DNA from: Botrytis cinerea B05.10
Taxonomy: Eukaryota > Ascomycota > Leotiomycetes > Helotiales > Sclerotiniaceae
DNA: 64,000 nucleotides
Assembly: GCF_000143535.2 (NCBI RefSeq)
Contig: NC_037319.1
Coordinates: forward strand, 434,001-498,000
Reading direction: 5' to 3'
Position numbers and translations under genes: made by a program. Position 1 is the stretch's first letter, and every line of letters begins with the position of its first letter. The notes beneath the pieces are model-generated. The model saw nothing but the letters and a program-made list of their open reading frames with translations. It was not told the DNA's origin and did no database searches. Below, piece by piece: positions 1 through 11,936 of the stretch.

Positions 1-1805
1 CAATCATACCCCCGAAAACATATCCAAAGAACGCTTCACATTCCTCGTTGGTAGAATGTAGTGGCAGTGAGACTAGTGATCAAACCCCTCCTTCTTTCTA
101 TCATCTTCCTATACATGCTTGTACTATATCCCATCATCCGTGAGAATATTTCATGTCGTCGAATATCTTTCCACTGTCTCTATTTGAAAAGCCATTCTTG
201 TATCGTAGATGACATCTTGTGTTCTATACCAGACATGCTAACTTTTCAGATGTTGTCTATGTATCTCCGGTTCTGCGTACATTACATCATTCTATTCCTG
301 GAATGAAGCTTCCACTCTTCCAACTTTCCGTGGCGATCGAAAGATTTGCGGGCTGGACTTTGAGAGCTGTATATGTGCAGTTGTTTTTATATGATAGGGA
401 AAGATGTGGATGGGTGAGGAATTGCTTCGTGAGTGATGGATGGATGGATGGTAGACGATTTGTCATTTCTCCTTTGGGGAATGGGTATTCATTTTTGCTT
501 ATAGGGTGGGAAGATTGGATATCTTGATTGGATTTCAAATTGTGAAGAGTGTTGGATGGATCCATGAAATTGAGGAAGAGAGGTGTGAAAGTTATACTCT
601 CTGTCAGTTGATGCTTTGTCAAAGTTACTACCAAAACGAAACAAATAAGAGAGAATGTTCAGTTTGGGATTACAACTTCGACAATATACATCGTTCGGGT
701 TTTGTTATAAAGGATTTCTTGTTCTTGGTATTACCTGAAGTATATGAGAATAGAGTTTTCATTATTGGGGTGTGAGTGATTGTAAGATTGACTAGTCTTT
801 GCTTGTTGTCGATTTGTCTTTTTTTCTTGGGAATGATATTTCTCCCACACTTTTGAGATGAAATAGTAATAATAAAGTATTCGACTGTGCAGATTCGGGA
901 ACTTTATAGATATTGAAATCGGCACATTTTTCAAAAGAGACACACACGATATCCTCAATCCATTTTTCGAGCGTCTGTTCGCCAGACATGGGGAATATTT
1001 GGAAGTTGTGTAAGACTTCCTTGAGTAGATATGAAAAACATTGCTCGGTTGCGCGAGAAGTCTTGGGCGACACAACGAGGATTACTACTGCTGGATTGCT
1101 CGGAAGCATGTACACTAATAATATGGAAGCAGGAGATGGGAGAGTTCGTGGGGAAAAGTTGTAGATAGGTTGATCTATGCTCTGCTATGCTATGCTACAG
1201 AATAAGTGGATACGAGAATTAGGGGAGAAGCGAGTTTGTTATCGAAGGAAGAGAGTACTGGGAGCTTTTCTTGATCAAAAATACATTGATGGGTGTTTGA
1301 TCAATGTGGTGTCGACTTATCTTTACGTCGAATCTGTATATGAATGGTAACTTGACGAGTCAGAATTCTACTAGTTCGACAAAGAGTTTTGGAGAGGGTC
1401 ACCAAAAGAGTGCGAGTGTTGTCACTGTCTATTGTTGCTGTTTTTATTGTTTTTGTGCTGTTTGATATTGTTGGGATGATCTTTTCAACTTATTACACGT
1501 CGTATTTCTGCACATTTAAGGCTATTTGTGACGAGTTCCATATGACCTATTTTGTGTGACCCTGGAAGAATACAATGGCGGAATCACCTTGGTCGATCTT
1601 TCAAACTTGTTGAGCTTATTTAATTTTGTAGAACTATGTAGAACAGAGGTTTGAATACCCAGCAAGATGGCTACAAGAGATCGAGGTTCTATTGTGGGCC
1701 TCGGAGTAAATCTAATTCTTTGCTAGACTAGATTTTAACCTAGTGCTGTATTGACTACCTCACATACCTGAGGGTCACATAAACTTTGAGATGATGCCCG
1801 AAGAA
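1..1805. other. Left-edge interval without a confident gene
   Basis: No gene is supported here. The first 60 bases hold a short plus-strand open frame ending in TAG at about 58-60, which could be the last codons of a gene entering from the left, but it is too short to judge. A minus-strand frame of about 107 codons (792-1115) has protein-like composition but no recognisable family and no clear splice partners. A 9-bp inverted repeat (1271-1279 with 1296-1304, TTGATCAAA/TTTGATCAA) lies within AT-rich DNA. The right part is the 3' flank of the GMC oxidoreductase gene. Confidence 0.4.
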
Positions 1806-4050
1806 TTATTTACTCTGTGCATCTTCCAAGATCTTCGCTGCACCTTTCTCTGCAACTCCATACACAGTCCCCTGCAAATGTGCTCCAACAATCATCGGAA
1901 TCACACTCGCATCCACAACTCTCAAGCCCTTCACACCATAAACTCTCAATCCATCATCCACCACACCACCCAATTCTCTCGGCAACATCGATGCAGTACC
2001 CGAGTGATGATGCTCAGTCACTACCGATTGCCTCACATATTCCTCAATTTCAGCTTGGGTTGTCACACTCGACCCTGGATATGATTCTGTGAGATTGATT
2101 GCTTGAAGAGAGGGTGTAGTACGCATGAAACGCGTGTAATTGAATGCGACGGTAAATTGTAGCAAATCGATTGGATGAGAAAGGTAATTTGGATTTAGGA
2201 GAGGGAAATCGAAAGAAGAGGTTGAGGAAATGGAGACCCGGCCACGAGAGAAGGGGAGCTGAATGGCGGGAATGATGATCCCATCGCTAACAATCATCTC
2301 CATGTGAGATGTATTTGTGGAGAGCAGGTTAGATGCGAGAATTTGATGTTGAAGTTTGTAACCAGCAAGCACGGAAGAAGGGGTAGATGGGAGGAGGTAC
2401 TGAGATACATTTTTGGATTGGGAAAGAGATTGGAGCGTGGACAGGGTTGATGGGGAGGAACCATTTAGGATGGTGGCGAGGGGTAGGAAAGCAAAGACAT
2501 TTGCAGAGGCGGTTGTGAAGGGCCCTATCAATTGAAATAATGTGTTAGTATGACCATATGCCTCGAAGAAATATGGAAAACGGTAGCCCACCTTCCCTTT
2601 TCTCGTGATACAATTCTAGCTGTTCCGCAAGCCACGTAGCATTCGTACTTAAATTTCCAGTTTGAATCGCGATGTTCGGAGCTTCAAATGACTGAAATTA
2701 GTAAAGCATTCAAACTCAAGTTGTCCAAATCGACTGGAAATAAAACAACGTACCATTGTTAACAGTGGTGAACAATATGTGATCTTGGTAATTCTCGCCA
2801 ACACCTTCACTCTCGACTATGACATCAATTCCTAAATCTTCCAGCACATCACGTCGTCCTATTCCAGAGATCTGTAATAACTGTGGAGTTCGCTGTGCTC
2901 CGGCACTTAGTATCACCTCTTTCTCAGCATTCACTGTGAATTTCTCTTCATTTACACCAGCTGCATATTCTACTCCTGTGGCTCTCGGCTCTTTTGAGTT
3001 CGTAGACGAATAATTAGAAGGAGTAGAGAAAAGGATTTTAGTAACAGTATTGGAAGTCAATACATGTAAGTTAGGACGAAAAGTCAAATTGGAGCTTGGG
3101 GGCAAAAAAGATTGAGATGTACTGCGTTCTTTGGTATCGGGGGTAATAGAAGAAATGATGAAGAACACGCCGCCGGCATTGAGACCTGCAAAAGAGTCTT
3201 TTATATAAGAGACGCCGAGTTCGAAGAAGGCGCCTAAGAAGTTTCCTGGGGGGGGTTTTAGATTGGATTCTCTGATTCTTGCAAAAATTAACAAGACAAA
3301 TTGTGCAGGCAAAGACTTACTAGTACTAGGCCAAAAAAAGTTCGCGTATCCATTCTGGACAAAACCACTTTCCCCATGGACATTCGCATCATATTCAATG
3401 CCCCAGTCCTGCACTTCCTCTTCATCAGCAGGAGTAAAATGTTCGCTTGCCTTAAAATAAGGAAGCAGGCCCTCCCAATTCCATCCAGAATTTCCGAGTT
3501 CTTCCCAATGATTATATTCAGCTGCATTACCGCGCATGAATGCCAATCCATTTATGGCAGAAGAACCGCCAATTACTTTCCCAGCCGGCAGATCAAGCGA
3601 TCTATTTCCGAGGTTTAATTGCGGTATTGAGGTTGTATTCCAATCGTAGATTGAGCCAAGAGGACCGTTACCAAGAACGGGGAGGTTGGCGGAAGTTATT
3701 AGAGGGACTGTTATGAAGTCTTCATTTTTGTGACTGAGACAACGTGAGTATGGGGAATGTCATAAGAACTTCAGGTCGTACAAATTTCCTGCCTCGATCA
3801 CGAGAACGGTGGTATCTGAATCGTTGTTAACAAGAGTAAAATGACGATTCTTTGAGATAATAGACCTACTGGCATTCTTGGACAAGCGATTTGCAACGAC
3901 AAGTCCACTTGTTCCTCCTCCTACTATCACATAATCGTAAATTGGTAGGAGATCTGCTGATCTTTCAAGAACCTTCCCGGAAAACACTGGGTGACATGCC
4001 ACATCATGAAAGATGGATAAAAATAAGACGAAAGACAACGGCAGATACAT
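1806..4050 (-). CDS. Secreted GMC-family FAD oxidoreductase (alcohol oxidase/choline dehydrogenase-like)
   Basis: This is an FAD-dependent enzyme of the glucose-methanol-choline family, oxidising an alcohol or sugar; the substrate cannot be told. Proposed exons, read on the minus strand, are 4050-3870, 3815-3782, 3733-3321, 3245-2754, 2681-2592 and 2524-1806, giving about 642 residues, a normal GMC length. The N-terminus is a hydrophobic signal peptide (MYLPLSFVLFLSIF, ending near ACHP). It is followed by the dinucleotide-binding motif VIVGGGTSG, an ADP-contact strand TTVLVIEAG, the family signature around GGSSAINGLAF, and the C-terminal active site HHHSGTASM with VVDASVIP...AHLQGT. Both catalytic-region histidines are present. 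The fifth exon boundary is uncertain: the strong donor at 2753 is in frame only with an AAG acceptor at 2682, whereas the better TTTCAG acceptor at 2692 needs another donor. No biosynthetic neighbours are visible; a secreted lignocellulose-related or defensive role is only inference. Confidence 0.88.
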
Positions 4051-5397
4051 CTTCTCCGATGTGAAGAATGCCAGTGATCAGAAAGGAAGTGGTTGATGGG
4101 TATCCCGCGCAGGTCATATACACTTCAATTTTTTTGTTGATACTATATCAAGTGGATGCCCGAATAAAGATCTGCATCATAAATATACTTTAATGATTGT
4201 TATCTGGTCATTGGTTGAGACATGGTTATTCACCTCCGATTCGTCGCTGACTGCAGCAATCTAGATCCTTAGGGTCGATTGGGAGCGAGCTGAAAAATGC
4301 CGCCAACCCCAGACACAGGCATGGTGGGGCAGTATTAACAATCTTCAGCAATCCCGAGGTTCGGTTAAGGTTACCATTGAATACGGAAAAAATGATGTTA
4401 TTTTACGATTGATTTTTCTGTTTGGGTGTTTATTTAGCTTCGGGATTATCACCAGAAACATCGACATAAATGTGCATAGGACATAAATAACGGTGACAAA
4501 ACACAGGAACAAGTTTTTTGCATGAAATGAACGTTATGACAATCATAGCAATTGTCACAGACGGCACAATCTCAATAATGCAACAAGTACTCAACTTCCC
4601 AAAACACGAAATCAGAAATGTAAGTGCTACGGGAAATGCCCAATAAAATGAATGTAAACTAGACCAGAGACTGGTAGAGCGGGAGAGATAGATTCTAGTT
4701 CCTGCGTGAGTGACAGCATATCTATGTTTCGCTTAGGAAAGCCGTGATGTTGGTAGTCTTTGAGGCAGTTGTATTGACCTGCTATTCGACGAAGGTTTGC
4801 CAAGTGTGAGATCGAGTTGAAGAACTACGAGAACTTTCTTTTGAGCAGAGTGCCAGTTGTTGGCAGTATCGTGGCATAGAAACGAATAAAAAACATGAGA
4901 ATGGGTGGGTTCTAGGAGATCAACTAGATCTTCGCAGCCCTTTTCATGGGACCAAGACTAAGTACTGTCTCCTAGACAGGCGAGGACACCAACGGGCTTG
5001 ATAACATCATCTCCATATCTATGACTGCATAGTTCATCATCTTGTTTGACATGTATCGGCTAGTCAAGGGAAGCGTTGAGAATCTACCACTGTGATATGT
5101 GACTGCTGTTCGCCATTTTGATATCGCTGCTGCTTCACTGTATCTGATATGAAACTTATTGCTGCCTAGTAAGAGTCGATATAAAAGTGTCTAATAACCA
5201 GTTTTCCAAATTAACAATGAACCTTTACTGGTAACTTATGATGAGTTTTCAACATGTGAACTTTGAAAGCATTGATAGTTTTGGCTCGCATCACCGTCAT
5301 CGGGGATATTCTTATCGCCGCAACCGTGTCTTATCTGAGGAAACTCTAGACACCAGGTCAACATCCTTCAACATCTTCACCGTCCAATTCCACAATC
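4051..5397. other. Divergent intergenic region between the GMC oxidoreductase and APA2 genes
   Basis: About 1.35 kb separates two start codons on opposite strands, so it must hold both promoters. No coding frame with recognisable content was seen. An AT-rich stretch at about 5170-5215 (with ATATAAAA) could supply a core promoter for the APA2-like gene. Confidence 0.4.
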
Positions 5398-6481
5398 ATG
5401 CGGAATCTACCTGCTCTGGTTCGTGAGAAATTCAAAGCAGCTCAAGCTGCTGGTGATATCACCTATTTCCAAACTCAATTGGCCATTCTGCATTGCAATT
5501 CGCTGCCGGTAAGAGCTCAATGTGGCTGTGCCTCACTCGTTATACGTAACCTTACTGATTGTTATAGTTTCAATTGCGATATTCCCCAGCGCTGGCACAT
5601 AAACCCAAGTCCGACAAGCCCAAAGATACCTCTCAAAAGCCATTTAATCCGTTTCTAAAGCCGTCCCCGTCACTGCTTGTAACAGAGTTTGGGTCGCACA
5701 ATCTCGTACTCAATAAATTTCCTGTTATACCGGATCATTTCATTCTTTCGACCAAAGAGTTCAAAGAACAGACGCACTTGTTAGAGGAAGCTGATCTTGA
5801 GGCGGCGTATAACTGTTTAGAATCATACCATGCGGAAGGAGAAGAATTGTTTGGATTCTTCAATTCAGGAGAATACTCGGGAGCATCGCAACCCCATAGA
5901 CACATCCAATTTCTTCCAGTCGAATCGATGAGAGCGGGACTAGAGAAAGAGTTGGAATGGTCTCCACTGATCGACCGTCTCGTTGAGACACCCGCGCCAG
6001 GTAATTAGTCTGTAACTTTTTGTGTACATGGCTAATACCTCATGCAGAGCTCCCATTCACATACTTCGCCGCGTCTTTCCCAAGCAGTGTTCAACCGTCA
6101 GATTTGCATGCAACCTACTTGAAATTGCACCAGAAGGCTTGCCAGCTAATGAAAACATCGCTTTCTCAGAACCTCAAGGAGGAGTCGTCCATCAGCTATA
6201 ACTTGGGACTTACTAACAAATCTATGGTATTATGTCCGCGAACATCGGAGGGGCTTCAGATCGAGAATGCTGATGGCAAAATCATCGGATCTGTTGCTTT
6301 GAACGGAACTCTTCTAGCGGGTACACTACTAGTTAAGAGTGACATTGAATGGGATGCTGTTCGCAAGGACGAGGGATTGCTCGTCAATGTTCTCGAGACA
6401 ATAGGAGTACCTCTGCGTAATACAATTGATTCTCAACACGCAAATTCTGGTACTTTCGAGCCAATAGACGGAAAGATATAA
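5398..6481 (+). CDS. APA2: Ap4A phosphorylase (ATP adenylyltransferase), Apa1/Apa2 type
   Basis: The enzyme phosphorolyses diadenosine tetraphosphate to ADP and ATP, a nucleotide housekeeping or stress-alarmone reaction in the cytosol. Exons are 5398-5508, 5568-6000 and 6048-6481 (325 residues, as in yeast Apa1/Apa2). Both introns are short (59 and 47 nt) with GTAAGA/TAG and GTAATT/CAG ends and keep the frame. The diagnostic HIT-like active site is SQPHRHIQFLP at residues 145-154 (His147, His149, Gln151), preceded by the ATP-binding-like stretch FGSHNLVLNKFPVIPDHFIL. The C-terminal Apa domain ends with the LLVNVLETIGVP region near the stop, typical of the family. The start is the first ATG (CACAATCATG) and gives the usual short basic N-terminus. 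The 3' end faces the SANT-like gene, with 270 bp between stops. No regulatory signal was identified. Confidence 0.93.
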
Positions 6482-6751
6482 ATTTGATTCGATACGAGCT
6501 AAGAAGTCTGTTTATTAAAGCACAGTCATGATACAAAGTCAGCCCAGCATTACCTTTCTACTTGGACGCCCAATCAACTGACTCTCGGTCGCTCGCTGGT
6601 CTTTTGTTCGACGTCAAGTGGTTATCTAAACCCGCCGATTCACGAATTTGTTATGTCTCTCGCTAACTAGATAACCATCCTATCTGAAATGACATGAATT
6701 ATATCTTAGGCTTTGATAATCCCCTTTTCAAATGCTGGCACAATCTCATAC

Positions 6752-8513
6752 CTACTTATCAACATTCTTAAGCGTAATCCACCGTTTCCGACAAGTGGCA
6801 TAACCAAAATGATATGATCCTCCATTATCATAGATATACTGAGCGACTTTTTTCCATTGTGGCTCTGAACTACTGTTTGTGCTGCGCCCAAGCTTTTTCA
6901 CCGCATTGCTCAACAATTGTATCTAAAAACGAGTATTAGCTTCATTTTCTCCGGGAAGTTAAAGAATTTACACACATCGTTTTCTGTCCATTTCGGCTGT
7001 CTAACTCGATCTTTCTTATCTTTGGTTAACGTTCGAAATCGACCCCTGAGTGTGGATTCGGCAGCGGTGAAATTTCCATTGGATCGAATTGCCTTATAGG
7101 ACATACCCGCTTGTCTTGAGCTAATCAAAAAGTTGTTTTGTTCAAATCGATTAGCAAGTGGTGCGTTCCCGATCGCTGAAGATGATTTACCATCAAGGAG
7201 ATTATTTTTGGGCGTAAGCAGTACATTGGAATGCTTGATGTCAAAGTCATTTTTGATGATTTTATGACTTCGAGTGTTTCCAATTGCACTAATGGGAGTG
7301 CTAACACTTGGGCGCCGATTTTCTACCAGCCTGTCTGTGGCCGTCCCATCTTCGTCGAACCCATCTGCAATTATATCATTATTTCTGACCGGTCTCGAAC
7401 TTGGGAGCATGTGTCGAGAGCGTGATTGAGTGATGTGCTCTTTAGACAACTCTTTGGCTGGGGAAGTACTTGGGGTATAGTCTGGAGTACTTGTCACAAC
7501 AGTTGACTCTGGTGAAAATGCCGAGGCTTGCCTCGATGCCCTGGTGGTGATGGAGGCAGTTGAAGTAAACGATGAATTAAGGTTCAACGCTCTGGGTTTG
7601 ATCGTACTCGGAACGAATGGGGCTGGTGTCCATTCACTCTCTGTTACCCACCAATGATTCCAACTATCCTCGAAATTATCTAGCTGCTCAATCTGTGGTC
7701 TAGGAAGGCCATCAGGAAAGATTGGAATGCTATACGATGCTACTATCCCATTTGAATGGCCATTGGTCTTATTCATCAAGTTGCCATTCTCATTCGACCA
7801 CCAATCATCCAATATGCCGTCGTGCGTGGCAGAACCTGTCGCAAGAGACTCGTATGTATCGAGTCTGTCTGTATTGGACTTGTGAGGGTCATTGTAGTCC
7901 ATCCTTGGAGTTATGTTGTCATTGCTGAAACGATAGGTGGTTGAATCATTGCCGGGAAAAGATGTGTGTGCCATTGAAAATGGCGTCGTACTCGTGCAAT
8001 TTTGGAAAGCTGTAAAACTTCCCCGGCCCTGGTCTATACCCATCTGGGTGTAACCCACCCCAAGTGTTGAATCTGATCCATAATCTTGCACCATGTTGGG
8101 CGCTGGATGTAAGGGGATGGAATAATAATGCGATTTGGATGGACGCCGTTGTGGATGTAATACTGTATGCGTTGGTGTTTTTGGTGAATAGTTATTTCCT
8201 CCCTGATTCCCAGAAAGTGGTGTCGTATCTTGACAGATATCGCCACTTTCGTTTTGAAACTGCTGAAAGTCAGTTCATGGTAAGTTTTTGCCAGTACCTG
8301 TCGACATACCAGCGGAAAGTGTTTATAATCTCGAAAGCTTTCAAAATTTTGCTCCCAGCCTTTCGCAACTGGTGGATTGACGACACTGAAAGCGTTGCTA
8401 TCCATCTCGAATAATGGTTCTGGCATTGAAGGGACTACACAAGGATTTGTGACAAAGCATTCGATGCTGTTCGACATGATTCGGGAATCCGCGTGGTTTA
8501 ACATCATTTTCAT
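6752..8513 (-). CDS. Protein with a C-terminal SANT/Myb-like domain, otherwise disordered
   Basis: The function is unknown; a DNA- or chromatin-binding role is inferred from the C-terminus. Minus-strand exons are 8513-8310, 8262-6976 and 6922-6752, with introns of 47 nt (8263-8309) and 53 nt (6923-6975); both keep the frame and give 553 residues. Most of the protein is low-complexity and rich in Ser, Thr, Asn and Pro. Only after removing the last intron does a compact basic domain appear: KDRVRQPKWTENDIQLL, then a helix around EPQWKKVAQYI and a final helix ATCRKRWITLKNVDK. The spacing of the Trp residues resembles one Myb/SANT repeat. The first intron is supported because the open frame continues exactly into the downstream Met-Val-Gln-Asp region. 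An alternative is a shorter protein starting at 8094. Its 3' end converges with the APA2-like gene. Confidence 0.75.
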
Positions 8514-11500
8514 TCTTGACCGCTAAGTACGTTTGCGATACATACATCAACAACGAGATGCACTTAAACAAATCGAATTTACTCATTACTTCTGCATATG
8601 CTACATATGCAGGAATGATGTAGATACACCCAAAGAATAAGGCGGTCAAGCTACAAACTGGGCACTAGATTCTCTCCTTGCTATTTTGGCGAAGCGGCGA
8701 GAGACTTTCGGCAACCAATCAATATTCCTACCGGATAACAAGTGTTAACTCCTTCCTGCAAAGTTGACAACCAGATACTAGAAGAAAATATGAAGGAACA
8801 CTTACATTAGATGTCGTTATACATGACCTCATCCACAACAAGATAAGTAAGTGTTGATCAACACATGCAACACTCGTGGAAGCCAGGGCCCCGAGCTTTA
8901 TATTTCATACTTCGGGAAATAATGACATTGATTACAATGATCGGGCCGAGCGCGATTTCATTAGATTATTAACTTCCAGAGACTCCGAAGAAGGAAGCTC
9001 AGATCAGTGTCATGTCCTTGATTGCATTTTTCTTTTACTTTTGTCATAGCTCTCTTCTTTACAATTTCCAAGAAGCTTGGAACCCCTGCAATACATCATC
9101 ATACCCAGTCATTCAGATCATTCACTGCCTAATTCTATTGCTGTGCGTGTCCGTAGTAGTACCCACATACGTTCACCCTTTCGTGGTAACGAAGGAACCG
9201 GGACGGATACCTGCATACTTCCTACCGAACTGAGCGGCACAAACCCTTAGTAATTGACAGGATCTGAAATTGTCTGGCGCTTTGATCGTTATAGTGATAG
9301 AAGCTAATACAAAATTTTGCCGCGCCTTACTTCTATCATCTATTGCTCCCGCCAATCCACCACTACTACTACCCAAAACTGCCTTCACACTGTCATCATC
9401 TCGCAAGAAAGTCTAATCGGTAGGTATCTATAAAATAGTTTCGAAGGGTGAATGTTGTGTGAAGACGAAAGACTGCAAAAGTGCTAGTCGGCATGAGCTG
9501 GCGGTTTGTTACGCAAGGACTTTCAATTCCACTTTTTAAAGTCTACCCGCATAGGAACCTTTCCTACCATGTTATGCAGAACCCTTTGCACACTAGATAC
9601 TTGCATCTTGACAAGTCATTTCTGGCCATTATTTTCAATCCCCAGACTTTCATGCGTTTTGCAAGACGGTGGATGCCAGCCAAAGATCAACGATCATTTA
9701 CCTTAGCTAAAAAGAACCATGGTGGAGCTGCATCGCACCGTTACTTTGCAAGGATTGATACCCTTAGTTCTTCATTCACTGAGGGACTTATATCCATCAT
9801 ATCTTCTATCGTATTTTCAAATGTAGGCTAGTTGCTTAGTTTTGCTATCGGACTCGAAGCCACATTGCAATTTCTATCAAAAATAGGTTCGATTCAGAGA
9901 GTCGTCAATGATCTAAGAATTGATTACCTTCACGTGGCAAAAGGACAAACATTCCACGTGTGTTAGCTTCTACAGATTAACCAGGATCCCTTGTTCGGCT
10001 ATTCGCATACACCAAGTGCACCCCTTTCTACACGGTGGAAGTTGCATGATTAATATTGCAACACCATTTTTTGGCGGATATCGTTACTGGAAAGCGCGGC
10101 TAACTTTTAATATCAATCGTTCATCCGTAGAAGGCTTTTGCATCAGAAGAGATCCATGCAAGATACTGACTTGGCAAGGATTGGCACATCTGTTGGCTGC
10201 CACTATGGCCTTGTAAGTTTTGTGTTACCTGATCACTTGGTGACGCGTGCCTCAACCTGTTCTCATCGACGATGATACCCATCGAACTTGTTTCCTGGTC
10301 AGTGTCAACAACTACTTGGTTAGAGTTGCAAAGGGAATGTCTTCAGGAGTTTCCATTTCAAGCGTCAATCTTGATTCCTGCAGACACTTCCAATTCTGAT
10401 CGACCAAGCATGATGCTGGGAAGACTACTACTGCCTTTAAGCGCGTAATTGCCTACCTCATTATTACTCTTTCGATCTTATACATCCTTTCTCCTGTTAG
10501 GTCTCTCGGCTAGGGGAAATCTAGAGATTATCCGATGCTTCCTTGGGGAAGTTAGAGGTTAAAAATCAATGGCTAACAGAACAAATCATGGAAACCTAAT
10601 TATCTGCTTTTTCTCTCTCAAACGGAACTAAGGATGAGAATGGACAAGAAAGGCGCGGATGGTATCAATGGCTTTCCATAGCATGGATAGACATTCTACG
10701 CACCTCCTAGGAAATCAATCCAAGATTGCCAGTACAACCACACTCAAAAGCCAATATTCAACTAAACATCACGCATCTTTTCGGCAAATATCTTCGAAAT
10801 GTGGCTTCGATAAGTAAGTACCAGGCACCCTTCGCTGCAACATCGGAAAGTAGGAGACACCCCGGGAAGCAAATAAGTATGGCGTAGCCGATAGATGGCT
10901 GTACAATGCGCCTCGCAGCGTGGTTGATGGTAGGACAAGAAGGGATTGTGTGTAACGTACTTTTTCTCCTCGTTGTCTTTGGGTTGCTATGAGAGTTTCT
11001 CCAAGTGAGCTCTGAGGATTACTATACATAGGTAAACAGATCTGCAGAAAATTGAAATATACTGCTGTATGTTGCGTGTATTTTATCCATATTCATCTCT
11101 ATATACACATTCATCTTCAAACCACATCAGATCATACCTCCCCTCCCACCATCCCGAGCGAAGTACAAATCCCTAAACTTTCTCAACTACAGCATAGAAA
11201 GTCCCTCCACTCCACTTCACTTCATCTCCTACCCAACAAATACAAAGAAACCCGATCATCAAATATATTCCAGCTATGCAAAAAAAAAAAAAAAAAAAGA
11301 GTAAGAATCACATTTATTAGTACATAGCTACGTTCGAAATCGTGAGACAAGATCAGCACTAACGAGTATCCATATCCGGCACAAGTAATCTGATACTTCA
11401 ACACTGCATACATCTCCTTACCTATCTTCATCGTAGGATCTCTCTTGGCTCATGCTCTTGTTTCGTGTTTTGGTATTGTTCTTCTTGATTTATCTTTTGG

Positions 11501-11936
11501 TTTCCTTGCTCAATTCTTGGAGGATGGGTAGAAGAATGATGGATGTATAGAAGGTAGATAATTGCATAGCGAAAACTAATCATAAGCAATGAGGAGTGAG
11601 TGAGTAGGAGTTCTAATCCAACTATTCAGAGCCTTGGTCACATATCTCTCCCCTTCTAGCACAGTTTGGCTTTCACACTTGCGTGTGTTTCCACTTGCTC
11701 TCGCTTTCACAGCGCGTTATCTACTTTCATCGTATCACCTCGAATCTTATTTCATATTGTCAATTCTCGCATTTAGTAACATGACAATCTTAGAATTACT
11801 TTGATATCGACTCCGCTCAAACTACTAGCCACAGCCAGCCATATTCATACTATATATTATTAACTGGTTACTATTACATGTGCCCCAGTTTCCTCATAAA
11901 TTCTACCCTCTCACCCCAAGAGCGATATTCCCACCC
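8514..11936. other. Gene-poor interval of 3.4 kb
   Basis: No gene is supported. Open frames on both strands stay under about 120 codons and none has recognisable domains or consistent splice partners. A 19-base A run lies at 11280-11298. The part just above 8513 must include the promoter of the SANT-like gene. Short echoes such as GCAAGGATTG near 9750 and 10175 hint at old repeats but are not enough to call an element. Confidence 0.45.

Noticed and set aside
1271..1304. 9-bp inverted repeat as a transposon end or terminator
   Set aside because: No second copy, target-site duplication or transposase was found; a short hairpin alone supports neither call.
9880..9900. GGTTCGATTC resembling a tRNA B box
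   Set aside because: No A box at the right distance, no cloverleaf pairing and no matching acceptor stem.
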